From contig CAIYMO010000017.1 in the NCBI GenBank assembly GCA_903927345.1, positions 150,250 to 214,249 of the forward strand: DNA of 64,000 nucleotides. Direction: 5' to 3'. The notes under the pieces were generated by a model, which saw only the letters and a program-made list of their open reading frames with translations, searched no databases and was not told where the DNA came from. A program made the position numbers and the translations under genes. Origin of the DNA: an uncultured Armatimonadota bacterium (lineage in GTDB: Bacteria; Armatimonadota; Fimbriimonadia; Fimbriimonadales; Fimbriimonadaceae). Shown piece after piece: positions 15,909 through 25,782 of this stretch; within the stretch, counting starts at the first letter, position 1, and each line of letters opens with the position of its first letter.

Positions 15909-18416
15909 TTGCAGCGACGTAGCTATTATTTCCTTCTTTTCGTGATTGCCCTCGGCGCATTAGCCGCCGTTGGATTCACCAAGTTTAAGACCATCTACGG
16001 TCTCGACATCAAGGGAGGAACGCGTTTGACTTACCAAGTCAAACTGCTCGCCGACCAACAAGGCAAGATCGCCTTGCCAAAGGCACGCGCTCAAATCATT
16101 TCGGTTCTCCTTAACCGAGCCAGCGGAATGGCCGCCGAGCCTGTCGTTGCGGCTAAAGGCGACGACCAGGTCGTCGTTGAACTCCCCGGCATCAGCGACA
16201 TCAATGAAGCTCGACGCGTCATCGGTTCAAGCGCTCGAATCGAGCTCTATCACGCTCGAAACCTAAACTCGGCTCAAGATTCCAACCGGCTTTACGACGA
16301 AGTCCGATCCGAAGATCCTAACACTCCAGTTGTCAAGTTCCGAAAGCGCGGCGACGGAAAGCTCATCGAACCAGGCACCCCTGAATACAAATCCGTTATC
16401 CAAGGTTGGTATCTCATCCTCGCCGGAACCGATCTTGCTGCAGCAACCGCTCAGCCCGCCGGTCAAAACTCCTACCAACCAGCAATGGAGTTCAACAACG
16501 ACGGTACGCGAAAGATGTCCCAGTGGATGGATCGCTACTACGGAAAGGAAGAGCCAATCGCCTTCGTCATGGACGGCCGAGTCCTCAGCGTCTCGCCAGT
16601 CATGAAGGACGCGCGAATCACCAACAACGCCTTCATCAGCGGTGAGTTCTCGACCAAATACGTCACCTCGCTTGTCTCCCTGCTCAACGGTGGTTCGCTT
16701 CCAGCTGAACTCGAAGAACTCAGCTCTTCGGCAGTCAGCCCCACAATCGGCGACGCTGCCTACGGCAAGATGGTAACCGCCGGTGCAATCGCCTTCGCCA
16801 TCATCAGTCTTTATCTCATCGGCTACTACGCTTTCCCTGGCGTTGTCGCCCTGTGTGCACTGTGTCTCTACACCCTCTTCACGCTCACCGCACTGAAGTT
16901 CATAGGTGCGACCTTCTCCCTCGCCGCAATCGCTGGTTTCATCCTCTCGGTAGGTATGGCGGTTGACGCAAACATTCTCGTCTTCGAGCGATTCAAAGAA
17001 GAGATGCGAAACGGTCGGCCATTGATGTCGGCAATGGAGATCGGCTTCAAACGAGCCCTCCCCGCCATCATCGACTCAAACGCTTGTACGATTCTAACCT
17101 CGCTAGTCCTGGCGAACATCGGAACCGGACCAGTCAAGGGCTTTGCTACGACGCTGATCATCGGTGTCGCGATCTCGCTCTTCACCGCTGTCACCGTCAC
17201 CCGCTCGTTGCTGATCTTCTTGGTCGGCTCGGGCATCGGTAAGGATCCAAAGTGGTACGCCGTTGACCGAGACTGGTTCAAGAAGTACACCCTTGGCCAC
17301 GAGATTCTTCCCGTTCTTCAGAAGTGGAAGAAGTGGTTCGCAATTTCGGCTCTTACGGTTATTGTCGGATTGGTCTTCGTTCCGCTCGGCGGATTTAAGC
17401 TAAATGTCGAACTTCAAGGTGGAACCGAGGCTCAGTTCCTCTTCAAGGGCGATAACACAACTGCCTCAATTGGTGAAGGTCTCGAAAAGGCTGGATTCAA
17501 AGGCTCAACGGTCAAATTTGGCGAAGGGAAGGACGGCAACAAGCTTGCCATCATCTCCGTCCCTGAGGACGCGTTCAAGGGCGAAAAGGATCCAGGTAAA
17601 CGAACTCAGGCGATCCTCGCCGCATCTGGATTGCAGAATGCCACAGACGTTGGCAGCACCACCGTTGGTCCAACCCTTCAGAAGGAAGTTCAACTTGGTG
17701 CAGCGATGGGTGTTGGAATTTCCATCCTGCTGATCATCGCGTACCTCGCACTTCGCTTCGGTTTCTCGGTCGGTGGATTCAAAGAAGGTCTGAAATTTGG
17801 ACTTTCTGCGATCGGAGCGCTCTTCCACGACATTCTGGTCGTCGTCTTCATGGCGGCCTTATTCGGCTACTTCTTCAAGTGGGATATCTCGTCGCTCTTC
17901 CTTACGGCGATGCTGACGATCATCGGGTTCTCAGTACACGACACGATTATCGTGTTTGACCGAATCCGAGAAAACCTTCGACACCAAGAAGCAGGCGAAG
18001 ATATTGCTCACCTCATGAACCGATCGATTACCCAGACGTTCTCGCGATCGATCAACACATCCGGAACAGTTATCGTGACCCTGCTCATTCTGGTTGTCTT
18101 CGGAACCCCGACTCCTGACCTGAAGTTCTTCGTTGTAACGATGCTGATCGGTATTGTTTCAGGAACCTATTCGTCTATCTACAACGCATCGCCAATCCTC
18201 TATCTCTGGGACAAGTCGATCGTCGACAAGAAGGGTGAGAAAGCGGGTCTCGTTGGACTCGCAAAGGCCGAGATTGCTCGTTCGGCATCGTTCGGAAAAG
18301 CTCCTCAAGCTGCTCCGCGATCAGAAGCTAACGTTTCAGAATCGGGTCGATCCTACGGCCAAGTTCGCCGCCGCGCAAAAGACACGGTTCGCGATAGCTG
18401 GACCGAGATCGACTAA
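15909..18416 (+). CDS. secDF: Protein translocase subunit SecDF (fused)
   Basis: An 835-residue fusion of SecD and SecF, the RND-type membrane subunits that use the proton gradient to help pull proteins through SecYEG. The SecD half starts with one membrane helix and GLDIKGGTRLTYQV, then has a large exported domain, then five helices with SVGMAVDANILVFERFKEE. The SecF half (from about residue 470) has VELQGGTEAQF, a smaller exported domain, and FSVHDTIIVFDRIRENLR in its helices. The start is TTG, supported by GGAGG 11 bases upstream; no better ATG exists. It ends with a strong hairpin that also holds the next gene's promoter. Confidence 0.95.
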   Translation: MQRRSYYFLLFVIALGALAAVGFTKFKTIYGLDIKGGTRLTYQVKLLADQQGKIALPKARAQIISVLLNRASGMAAEPVVAAKGDDQVVVELPGISDINEARRVIGSSARIELYHARNLNSAQDSNRLYDEVRSEDPNTPVVKFRKRGDGKLIEPGTPEYKSVIQGWYLILAGTDLAAATAQPAGQNSYQPAMEFNNDGTRKMSQWMDRYYGKEEPIAFVMDGRVLSVSPVMKDARITNNAFISGEFSTKYVTSLVSLLNGGSLPAELEELSSSAVSPTIGDAAYGKMVTAGAIAFAIISLYLIGYYAFPGVVALCALCLYTLFTLTALKFIGATFSLAAIAGFILSVGMAVDANILVFERFKEEMRNGRPLMSAMEIGFKRALPAIIDSNACTILTSLVLANIGTGPVKGFATTLIIGVAISLFTAVTVTRSLLIFLVGSGIGKDPKWYAVDRDWFKKYTLGHEILPVLQKWKKWFAISALTVIVGLVFVPLGGFKLNVELQGGTEAQFLFKGDNTTASIGEGLEKAGFKGSTVKFGEGKDGNKLAIISVPEDAFKGEKDPGKRTQAILAASGLQNATDVGSTTVGPTLQKEVQLGAAMGVGISILLIIAYLALRFGFSVGGFKEGLKFGLSAIGALFHDILVVVFMAALFGYFFKWDISSLFLTAMLTIIGFSVHDTIIVFDRIRENLRHQEAGEDIAHLMNRSITQTFSRSINTSGTVIVTLLILVVFGTPTPDLKFFVVTMLIGIVSGTYSSIYNASPILYLWDKSIVDKKGEKAGLVGLAKAEIARSASFGKAPQAAPRSEANVSESGRSYGQVRRRAKDTVRDSWTEID

Positions 18417-18438
18417 GAGAGTCAGCTCATCAGGATAG

Positions 18439-18476
18439 AAAATACGTTACTGCGCCTTTGGCGGGTAACGTATTTT
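18439..18476 (+). terminator. secDF terminator hairpin overlapping the next promoter
   Basis: AAAATACGTTAC (18439-18450) pairs perfectly over 12 bases with GTAACGTATTTT (18465-18476); the loop folds further as CGCC-TTT-GGCG. The 3' arm ends in TTTT, as in an intrinsic terminator. The same arm contains TAACGT (18466-18471), a plausible -10 that ends eight bases before the ATG of the cyclophilin gene at 18480. Confidence 0.75.
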
Positions 18477-18479
18477 CAT

Positions 18480-19373
18480 ATGAGCCTAGCCGTTCTTGCT
18501 TCCGCCGTCGTCCTCGCTTCCCGACCAGCGCTCAGCGCCGATTATGTATATAACGGAGTCGACCGGCCGTTTATCGTGAACGTTGATGCACGTGGCAAAT
18601 TAGCGCTGCAACTTATTGACCCAGCAGACAGCAAGGTGTTGGAAGAGGGCGCGGCTAAGCGGGGAAAGCTCGATTTGAACAAGGTCTTACCGAGCCTGTT
18701 TAAGGAGAAGCGTCGCAAAGTCCTGTTTGCTCAGCTCACCTCCGACGGAAAGCCAAAGGGTAGCCCGCTCGTGCTGCAGCCAATGACGAATCCTCCGGTC
18801 GCGACGCTTGATCCGACGACAAAGAACCCCAAATGGGATCCCGACGAGGACGACATTTACGCTGGAGTTAGAACTTGGTCTAATCAGAACGTTGTCCTTG
18901 ATACATCGGAGGGCGAAATCGAAATCAAGCTCCGACCTGATGTTGCCCCCAACACGGTTTACAACTTTGTCCAGTTGGTCGCCGGCGGCTTCTACCGGGA
19001 CGTCATCTTTCACCGCATTGTTCAGAAGGGAAGGAACGGTGGACAGTTTGTCGCCCAAGGCGGAGACCCGACTGGCACCGGAATGGGATCGCCTGGCTAT
19101 AGTATCCCGCTCGAAAAGTCAGCTTTGAAACATGACTTCGGGATCGTCGGAATGGCGCGATCCACCGATCCGAATACCGGGAGTGCTCAGTTCTATTTCG
19201 GACTCAGCCGCGAAGCTACTCAGCACCTTGATGGTCGCTATACAACCTTTGCCGAAACCGTTCGTGGTCAGGATGTCCTTAAGAAGATAGCCAATGTCCA
19301 GATCGGACCGAAGGACGACCGACCGGTTAACCCTCCGTTGATCAAACTCGCCCGATTTGTTGAGCCGAAGTAG
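18480..19373 (+). CDS. Cyclophilin-type peptidyl-prolyl cis-trans isomerase
   Basis: A 297-residue protein, probably exported: a hydrophobic N-terminus (MSLAVLASAVVLASRPALSA) is followed by an uncharacterised region to about residue 135 and a cyclophilin domain to the end. The cyclophilin domain shows VVLDTSEGEIEIKL, APNTVYNFVQLVAGGFYRDVIFHRIV, GQFVAQGGDPTGTGMG and FGIVGMARSTDPNTGSAQFYFGLS. It catalyses proline isomerisation during protein folding outside the cytoplasm, which fits its position just after secDF. The start codon lies three bases after the secDF terminator hairpin, and no Shine-Dalgarno sequence is visible. Confidence 0.9.
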   Translation: MSLAVLASAVVLASRPALSADYVYNGVDRPFIVNVDARGKLALQLIDPADSKVLEEGAAKRGKLDLNKVLPSLFKEKRRKVLFAQLTSDGKPKGSPLVLQPMTNPPVATLDPTTKNPKWDPDEDDIYAGVRTWSNQNVVLDTSEGEIEIKLRPDVAPNTVYNFVQLVAGGFYRDVIFHRIVQKGRNGGQFVAQGGDPTGTGMGSPGYSIPLEKSALKHDFGIVGMARSTDPNTGSAQFYFGLSREATQHLDGRYTTFAETVRGQDVLKKIANVQIGPKDDRPVNPPLIKLARFVEPK

Positions 19374-19374
19374 G

Positions 19375-19380
19375 TAAATT
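19375..19380 (+). promoter_or_regulatory. -10 box giving a predicted leaderless start
   Basis: TAAATT ends eight bases before the ATG at 19389. It overlaps the end of the cyclophilin gene, whose stop codon is at 19371-19373. No Shine-Dalgarno sequence is seen. Confidence 0.4.
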
Positions 19381-19388
19381 ATCCGCTG

Positions 19389-20258
19389 ATGCTCACGACT
19401 CGCACCGGCGGATTTTCAATAGGCTTTCGACAAGGTTGGACGGAGTGGTTCAAAGACCTTGGCGGGATGCTAACCTTTGCTAAGGGCGAGAACCTTGGTG
19501 TGGTTGACCTCGGGGGAGATGCCCGACCACACCTGTCGCAGGTAGTTGGTGAGGGCTTCCGTGTGGGCTCGGTAGATCTGCAGGCGTGGCAAGGACTGAT
19601 ATCTTCAGATGCAGACGAGCAGAAGAAGTGTTTGGACCTAAACTCTGAGTACATTGCTGAGTGCTGCCGACAAGGAGCAACAAACTTCTTTGCCGTGATG
19701 TTGCCCAAGGATGCGTCGAAGCCTCGATCGGAGAATCTTGACATCCTGCTCACCACGTTGCCGCAGCTCGCGACAATCTTGGATGAACACGGCGGCAAGC
19801 TCGTCATCGAAGGATGGCCAGGAGCGGGGGCACTTTGTTGCACACCCGAAAGTTATCGGCAGGTGCTCAGCGCGACACCGACTTGCATTGGAGTCAACTT
19901 TGATCCAAGCCATATGATTCGCATGGGGATTGATCCCCACCGATTCTTGAACGAATTCGCCGACCGCGTTTATCATGTTCACGGCAAGGACTGCTACATT
20001 GATCGTGACGCTTTGCAAGAGTACGGTTGGGAACAGCCCACGACAAGTGCTAAGAGCCATGATTTCGGTTCAGCGGTCTGGCGGTACACAATCCCTGGCT
20101 ATGGGGAATCCAATTGGCCACTCATTTTCCAGACCCTTGCAACAGCTGGATACTCTGGAGCTGTGAGCATCGAGCTTGAAGATGAGAACTTTAACGGGAC
20201 TGAGTCGGGAGAGAAAGCAGGCATCCGCTTAGGGTCCAGCATTCTCGCCGCCAGCTAG
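19389..20258 (+). CDS. Sugar phosphate isomerase/epimerase-like TIM-barrel protein
   Basis: A 289-residue xylose-isomerase-like TIM barrel, a fold used by many metal-dependent sugar isomerases and epimerases. The four expected metal ligands are visible: Glu141 in VIEGWPG, Asp172 with His175 in NFDPSHMIRMG, His198 in VYHVHGKDC, and Glu262 or Glu264 in SIELEDENF. No signal peptide, so cytoplasmic. The substrate cannot be read from sequence. It follows the cyclophilin by 15 bases and overlaps the convergent membrane-protein gene by 30 bases at the 3' end. Confidence 0.85.
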   Translation: MLTTRTGGFSIGFRQGWTEWFKDLGGMLTFAKGENLGVVDLGGDARPHLSQVVGEGFRVGSVDLQAWQGLISSDADEQKKCLDLNSEYIAECCRQGATNFFAVMLPKDASKPRSENLDILLTTLPQLATILDEHGGKLVIEGWPGAGALCCTPESYRQVLSATPTCIGVNFDPSHMIRMGIDPHRFLNEFADRVYHVHGKDCYIDRDALQEYGWEQPTTSAKSHDFGSAVWRYTIPGYGESNWPLIFQTLATAGYSGAVSIELEDENFNGTESGEKAGIRLGSSILAAS

Positions 20259-21347
20259 TACGCCGTCGCGGGCGTGTACTTTATGGTCCGGGAGGTTCAT
20301 GACCTTTCGAGCCAACTTGATCAGCTTAAACTCTCGCTCGTAAGAATCCCCCAAATCCATCTGGTATCGGTAATAGCCATTTTGCATGTCTCGCAAACGG
20401 TAGTGGGCCTCGGTCCGATCTCCGCTATAGTAGGCATAGAATGCTCTATTTATGTAGCCATAAAAGGTTGTGTCAGCATCGTAGGCTTCCGTAGCCAGAG
20501 ACATCCCCAGTTCCGAGCCGCCCTGGATGAAGTCTAGAAAGGCGACCAGCTCCTTGTCAAACTGTTCTTCAGTCGGAGGGAGCAGTTTTGCCACCGCGGA
20601 GGCCTCAGAATACTTTCCTTCGTACGAAAGAATGCTTGCGTAATAGCGGGCAACCCAGCGCCGAACTTCCTCGTGGGGTTGAGGCTGGATGGCGAGTTCG
20701 TACATCCAGCTTGGGCGCTTCGAGATCGGATAACCAGAAGTATAAGCATCGACGATTGCTTTGGCCATTAGGCTGGGTTCAGAGCCCGAACTCAGCGCAG
20801 TGTCACCACTGTAAAAGAATGAGCGAAGAAGTGGGGCGATGACGAATAGTACGAGCCAACCCGAGGCCGTTTTGTCTTTTGCTCCGGAAGTAACCGCAAG
20901 AGCCAGGAAGAGTAACGCCAAAGTTGCAGCAACTCCCCCTAGTTCGGCGTGCATGAGCCTCCTCCGATAGTGTTCGGGACTTTTCGGGAGAAGTGAAACG
21001 TAGCCGAAATAGCCGGAGAACCCAATCGGCGGGGACTCAAGCGGAGAGCGACAAGATCCGCCACACCAAATCTGGAGTATCTGAACTCGGACAACTTCGA
21101 AATTGCACAGCCGAGCGATAAGTGCCGTGGCTTGAAAATGCGCCCAAAGGCTTACAAAAAGCAGCCCGAAAGGGACAAACAACAACCCGACGATGAGCAG
21201 TGGCGTGATCAATGTGGCTGAGAAAAGCCAGTTTTGCTTGATCTCGGGACTCCGAAATGTCACGAAGACAGCGACCAGGTAAAACGCAATTCCAAGCCAC
21301 ACAACAGGTCGCTTAAGAAATTTCCACTGCCACCAACGAAAGATCAT
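20229..21347 (-). CDS. Multi-pass membrane protein of unknown function
   Basis: A 372-residue protein with about five hydrophobic helices in the first 200 residues: WLGIAFYLVAVFVTF, a long one around TLITPLLIVGLLFVPFGLLFVSLW, GGVAATLALLFLALAV and WLVLFVIAPLL. A soluble helical C-terminal part (about residues 215-350) has alternating segments such as WVARYYASILSYEGKYSEASAVAKLL and YINRAFYAYYSGDRTEAHYRL, which look like degenerate TPR repeats. The membrane part loosely recalls intramembrane metalloproteases, but no HExxH motif is present. Its last 30 bases overlap the convergent TIM-barrel gene. Confidence 0.7.
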   Translation of the reverse strand: MIFRWWQWKFLKRPVVWLGIAFYLVAVFVTFRSPEIKQNWLFSATLITPLLIVGLLFVPFGLLFVSLWAHFQATALIARLCNFEVVRVQILQIWCGGSCRSPLESPPIGFSGYFGYVSLLPKSPEHYRRRLMHAELGGVAATLALLFLALAVTSGAKDKTASGWLVLFVIAPLLRSFFYSGDTALSSGSEPSLMAKAIVDAYTSGYPISKRPSWMYELAIQPQPHEEVRRWVARYYASILSYEGKYSEASAVAKLLPPTEEQFDKELVAFLDFIQGGSELGMSLATEAYDADTTFYGYINRAFYAYYSGDRTEAHYRLRDMQNGYYRYQMDLGDSYEREFKLIKLARKVMNLPDHKVHARDGVLAGGENAGP

Positions 21348-21402
21348 AGCCCTAACTTCAATCCGTATCGGATTGATAAGTTCAGAGGGTACCCAGGGTG
21401 AA

Positions 21403-22860
21403 CTAGGCGATCAGTTTCGTCAACACTTCGCCGCTGACATCCGTGAGCCGGAAGTTTCGTCCTTGGTACTTGTAGGTGAGCTGAGTGTGTTCAAGTCCCA
21501 TCAAGTGCAGTAGCGTCGCGTTCAAGTCATGGACATGGACGGGGTCCTCAACCGGGTTATAGCCCAGTTCATCAGTTTTTCCGTACGAGACACCTGCCTT
21601 GAATCCGCCACCAGCGACAAACATGCTGTATGCCTTGGGGTGGTGGTCACGACCGGGGAACTTAACTCCACCCCTGGCCTCAATCATTGGAGTTCGACCA
21701 AACTCGCCGCCCCAGACGACGATGGTTTCGTCGAGGAGTCCGCGTCGCTTAAGGTCTTTGATCAAAGTCGCCGCTGCTTTATCGATTTGGCGGCACATGT
21801 CGGGCAGACCGTGTTTGAGGTCATTGCCTTCGCTGTCTCCGTGGTGATCCCAGCCTCGGTGATAAAGTTGGACGCACCGGACGCCTCGCTCCACCATTCG
21901 GCGAGCGAGCAGACAGTTATTTGCAAACGATTTCTTGCCAGGTTCTACGCCGTACTCCTCCTGAATCGACTGTGGCTCTTTGCTGATGTCCATCAGATCA
22001 GGCACGGAGGTCTGCATGCGGTAGGCAAGTTCATACTGAGCTATCCTAGTTTCGATCTCCGGGTCGAGCACTTCTTTGGACCGTAAGCCGTTAAGGTCCC
22101 GAATGGCATCAAGCGAGTCTCGGCGAATATCTGAGGAGACTCCATCAGGATTGTCAACGAAGAGCACGGGCTCGCCTGAAGATCGGAATTCTACGCCTTG
22201 GTATACCGAGGGTAAGAATCCACTGCCGTAGCATGACTTTCCGCCGTCGGGATTATTGATCCCGCTGAGAAGTACAACAAATCCAGGAAGGTCTGCGTTG
22301 TCGGAACCGAGACCGTACGTGAGCCATGACCCGATCGAAGGACGTCCGGGGACTTGGAAGCCGGTGTTCATCAGCAACTGCGCTGGTGCGTGGTTAAACT
22401 GATCCGTATGCATCGTTCGGATGACGCTGATGTCGTCCGCAATTTCAGCAAGATGAGGCAACATCGTCGAGATCATCTGCCCCGAGTTTCCGTGCTGCTT
22501 GAAGGAGTGAGGAGAGCCGAGGAGCCTTGGCTTTTCACGAATGAATGGGAATCGCTCGCCCTTGATGTATTCATCTGGACAGAAGTCGCCATCAAACTTG
22601 TTCAGGACGGGCTTGTAGTCGAACAGGTCAAGCTGAGACGGCGCACCAGCCATGAAGAGGTAGATGATCGACTTTGCCTTGGGCTTGAAATGCGGCTTCT
22701 TAGGCGACATTGGGTCTTTTCGACCTTTCTGTTGACCCGCGATGGCGGCGAAGGCAGGGTCTGCAAGCATTGTCGCCAAAGCGACATTGCCCAGTCCATA
22801 GCCAACCTTTTTGAAGAAGGTTCGACGGGTAATGGCTTCTAGAATTTCACGTTGGTCCAT
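21403..22860 (-). CDS. DUF1501 family exported protein
   Basis: A 485-residue DUF1501 (sulfatase-like fold) protein. The N-terminus carries a twin-arginine signal, [14 protein letters not shown] at residues 12-25, so it is exported folded by the Tat system. Family blocks include [52 protein letters not shown] and [11 protein letters not shown]. It starts two bases after the stop of the DUF1549/DUF1553 gene, a pairing typical of planctomycetes and relatives, so the two proteins likely act together, probably on extracellular polysaccharides or other polymers. The biochemical activity is not established. Confidence 0.92.
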   Translation of the reverse strand: MDQREILEAITRRTFFKKVGYGLGNVALATMLADPAFAAIAGQQKGRKDPMSPKKPHFKPKAKSIIYLFMAGAPSQLDLFDYKPVLNKFDGDFCPDEYIKGERFPFIREKPRLLGSPHSFKQHGNSGQMISTMLPHLAEIADDISVIRTMHTDQFNHAPAQLLMNTGFQVPGRPSIGSWLTYGLGSDNADLPGFVVLLSGINNPDGGKSCYGSGFLPSVYQGVEFRSSGEPVLFVDNPDGVSSDIRRDSLDAIRDLNGLRSKEVLDPEIETRIAQYELAYRMQTSVPDLMDISKEPQSIQEEYGVEPGKKSFANNCLLARRMVERGVRCVQLYHRGWDHHGDSEGNDLKHGLPDMCRQIDKAAATLIKDLKRRGLLDETIVVWGGEFGRTPMIEARGGVKFPGRDHHPKAYSMFVAGGGFKAGVSYGKTDELGYNPVEDPVHVHDLNATLLHLMGLEHTQLTYKYQGRNFRLTDVSGEVLTKLIA

Positions 22861-22862
22861 GG

Positions 22863-25778
22863 TTACTCTTTGGTGATTGTCTCGTCGAGGTTAAGGATGA
22901 CGTTGCCGAGCATCGTATACGCCGCGGTATTTGGGGTTCCCCCCAGCGCTTTGGCTAGCTCTGGTCGACTGCCATATTTTGTTTTGAAGGTGCTCAGGGC
23001 CCGGTTGAGTACGTTGAGCTCCGTAGGGGAGGGCTTGCGTCCCGTTGCCGATCGGAAGCCGTAAGCCACACCTTTTGATGCCATTCGAACACCGAGGGCG
23101 CTCGCTGGCTCGAGGTAGGCACGGTCGTTAAGAAGCGTTAGCGCCTGTAGCGGTGTGTTCGTTCGCGACCTTCGAGTCGAGCAAACTTCACGGGGGGTGG
23201 CATCAAACGCCATGAAGCTAGGATAGGGAGAGGTCCGCTTGATGAAGACGTAAAGGCCGCGTCGGTTACGGTCTTCGTTCTGCGCGACCATCCAGTTCTC
23301 GTTGGTATAAACCATTCCCCAGATCCCTTCTGGCTGGTAAGGCATGACGCTCGGTCCACCGATTTTCGCATTGAGAATGCCACTTGCAGCAAGGGCATTG
23401 TCCCGAATCATCTCGGCGTCCATTCTGACCCGAGGCCCTCGGGCAAAGAGAAGGTTTTCAGGATCCTTGTCCAGCAACAGTTTTGAAGTCGCCGAAGATT
23501 GGCGGTAGGTCGAACTTGTTACGATCAAGCGATGCATGGCCTTCAAGTCCCACTTCTTCGCCATGAATTCAGTGGCCAGCCAGTCCAACAATCGCGGATG
23601 CGTTGGGAGTGAGCCTTGAAGTCCGAAGTCTTCGTCGGTGGCAACAATGCCCCTTCCGAAGTACTGTGCCCACATGCGATTCATTTGGACTCGAGCAGTG
23701 AGCGGATTCTTTGCCGAAACGAGCCATTTGGCGTAACTCAATCGATCCATCTTTGTGCTGGTTCCAGGTTGGGGAAGGATCGCCGGAGTGCCTGCGGTGA
23801 CCATCTCGCCTGGGCTCATGAATTCACCTCGGTGGTGGATCGGAGCCTTAAGCTCCTTCACCCCTGGCTTTTCTGCAAGAACCATCGCGGAGGGAATGGA
23901 GTTTTCATAGTTCGACAGGGCCTGCTTTGCGAACTGGAGCTTCTGATACTGATCTTGCATTTCGGCTGACCCGGCGGCGAATTCACGCAACGCGATGTCA
24001 GGCTTCGAGCGAGCTTCCTTTGCAACCAAGTCGAGGAACGGAAAATCTGACTTGATCAAGCCCAACCGGAATGGGCCGACGTTGTGCTGATAGTATTGGC
24101 TTTCCATTTTTAGCCGGACAAGAACTTTTCCTGGAGCGAGGGGCTTTGAAAGGGTGGCAATCAAAGTGTGCGGCATCTTGCCTCGGGGATAAACCGCCCA
24201 ACCCGGCTTTCCTGTCCCGTTGATGGCACTCTCAACACTGTGGCTTTCCTGAACATAATCAGCTCGAGCAAGTTTGAAACTCTGCTTGATTCCGTCCACC
24301 TCTAGCTCGACTGCCGTGAGAACAAAGTTATCGCTGGATGAACGACCACTAGCTTTTCCGTCCGTTGGAGCCACTTCAATGCGCAGTGCATTTGTTCCGC
24401 CTGGTTGATCACCCAAGTCAACGACGTAGTTGTCGGTATTCGGATTTGAACCAGATGGTACGACGAAGCCGTCTTGTCGAATTGTCAGCGTTGCTCCTTG
24501 AGTGGATCGTGCTGACATTGGAACTGGAGTTGGTACAGATTTTGGGTTTGCCAGCTCTGTCTTCCAACGTTCAAACTCACTCTTGTTCGCCTCGATCGCA
24601 GCTTTGAGCCGAGCCTCGGCGGCTGTCAACTCAGCGTTGAGCTTTGCCTTTTGAGTTTCGACTTCCGGAGTAACAACTTTTACATTGGGCTCTCGCCATA
24701 GTTCCGAAAATGTCTTCTTGTAGTCGCCTTCAACTCTGTAGTCAGTGTTCGCAAAAACTGCGTACGACTTGAAGAAGTCCCGTTGGCTAAATGGATCGTA
24801 CTTGTGGTCGTGGCAACGTGCACATCCAAGCGTCGTCCCTAGCCAAACGGTTCCGGTTGTCGAGACTCTGTCAATCACCGTGTTAAACTGGGATTCTGCA
24901 GGGTCGACGCCCCCTTCCTCATTGAACATCGAATTTCGGTGGAATCCTGTGGCGATGCGTTGCTGAATGCTCGGGTTTGGTAAGAGGTCCCCCGCCAGCT
25001 GTTCCACGGTGAACTGATCGAACGGCATGTTTTGGTTGTATGCATTGATCACCCAGTCTCGGAATGGGAATGCCTGACGGGTTAGGTCCTTTTCGTACCC
25101 ATTTGAGTCTGCGTACCGAGCATAGTCAAGCCAGAAACGGGCTTGGCGTTCGCCGTAGTGAGGGCTCTTGAGCAGTTGATCGACAACTCGCTCGTAAGCG
25201 CCAGGGCGCAGATCCTTCAGAAATGCATCAAGCTGCTCCACAGTTGGAGGAATGCCGATCAGATCAAGATAAACGCGCCTGAGCAGTGTCTCCTTCGTTG
25301 CTGGCTTGGACGGCGTGAGTTTGGCTGAGTTGAGACGTTCGAGGACAAAGGCGTCGATTGGATTGGCGATCCACTTGGAAGTAAGTTTCGAGATGGGGCG
25401 AGAAGGCGCAATGTACGCCCAATGAAGCTTCTTCGGACCTCCAATTGGAGCTCCGTTCTTGGCCCACTCTTCTATTTTTGCGATTTGCTCTTTGGGAACG
25501 GCTTTGAATCCCAGTGGCATAACGGGCATCCCACCCTCGCCCCTCATTCGTTGGAGGATGACGTTCACCCGCTTTTTAACGATCTCTGGCTTCGTAAGAT
25601 CCAGCCCAGCGCTGGATGTCTTTCCTGTGTGACAACTGAGGCAGTTTGCCTTCATGATCGGAGCAACATCTCCAGTGTAAGTGGGCAAAGCCTTCTTGTT
25701 AACGGTTTGGGCGCCTACGGGCAGGCAAAGTCCTGCGCTGAGAACAACACAACCAATTCCCCAGACAACAACGCGCAT
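22863..25778 (-). CDS. Planctomycete-type cytochrome c / DUF1549-DUF1553 protein
   Basis: A 971-residue exported protein. After a signal peptide ([23 protein letters not shown]) comes a cytochrome-c-like segment with one heme site, C46-x2-C49-H50 in [20 protein letters not shown]. Then follow DUF1549 (about residues 125-340, with [27 protein letters not shown] and [18 protein letters not shown], a second CxxCH at a position common in the family), a beta-rich middle domain of the carbohydrate-binding type, and DUF1553 (about residues 685-950). It is the upstream partner of the DUF1501 gene. The two CxxCH motifs suggest one or two hemes and an electron-transfer step. Confidence 0.93.
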   Translation of the reverse strand: MRVVVWGIGCVVLSAGLCLPVGAQTVNKKALPTYTGDVAPIMKANCLSCHTGKTSSAGLDLTKPEIVKKRVNVILQRMRGEGGMPVMPLGFKAVPKEQIAKIEEWAKNGAPIGGPKKLHWAYIAPSRPISKLTSKWIANPIDAFVLERLNSAKLTPSKPATKETLLRRVYLDLIGIPPTVEQLDAFLKDLRPGAYERVVDQLLKSPHYGERQARFWLDYARYADSNGYEKDLTRQAFPFRDWVINAYNQNMPFDQFTVEQLAGDLLPNPSIQQRIATGFHRNSMFNEEGGVDPAESQFNTVIDRVSTTGTVWLGTTLGCARCHDHKYDPFSQRDFFKSYAVFANTDYRVEGDYKKTFSELWREPNVKVVTPEVETQKAKLNAELTAAEARLKAAIEANKSEFERWKTELANPKSVPTPVPMSARSTQGATLTIRQDGFVVPSGSNPNTDNYVVDLGDQPGGTNALRIEVAPTDGKASGRSSSDNFVLTAVELEVDGIKQSFKLARADYVQESHSVESAINGTGKPGWAVYPRGKMPHTLIATLSKPLAPGKVLVRLKMESQYYQHNVGPFRLGLIKSDFPFLDLVAKEARSKPDIALREFAAGSAEMQDQYQKLQFAKQALSNYENSIPSAMVLAEKPGVKELKAPIHHRGEFMSPGEMVTAGTPAILPQPGTSTKMDRLSYAKWLVSAKNPLTARVQMNRMWAQYFGRGIVATDEDFGLQGSLPTHPRLLDWLATEFMAKKWDLKAMHRLIVTSSTYRQSSATSKLLLDKDPENLLFARGPRVRMDAEMIRDNALAASGILNAKIGGPSVMPYQPEGIWGMVYTNENWMVAQNEDRNRRGLYVFIKRTSPYPSFMAFDATPREVCSTRRSRTNTPLQALTLLNDRAYLEPASALGVRMASKGVAYGFRSATGRKPSPTELNVLNRALSTFKTKYGSRPELAKALGGTPNTAAYTMLGNVILNLDETITKE

Positions 25779-25782
25779 CCTT

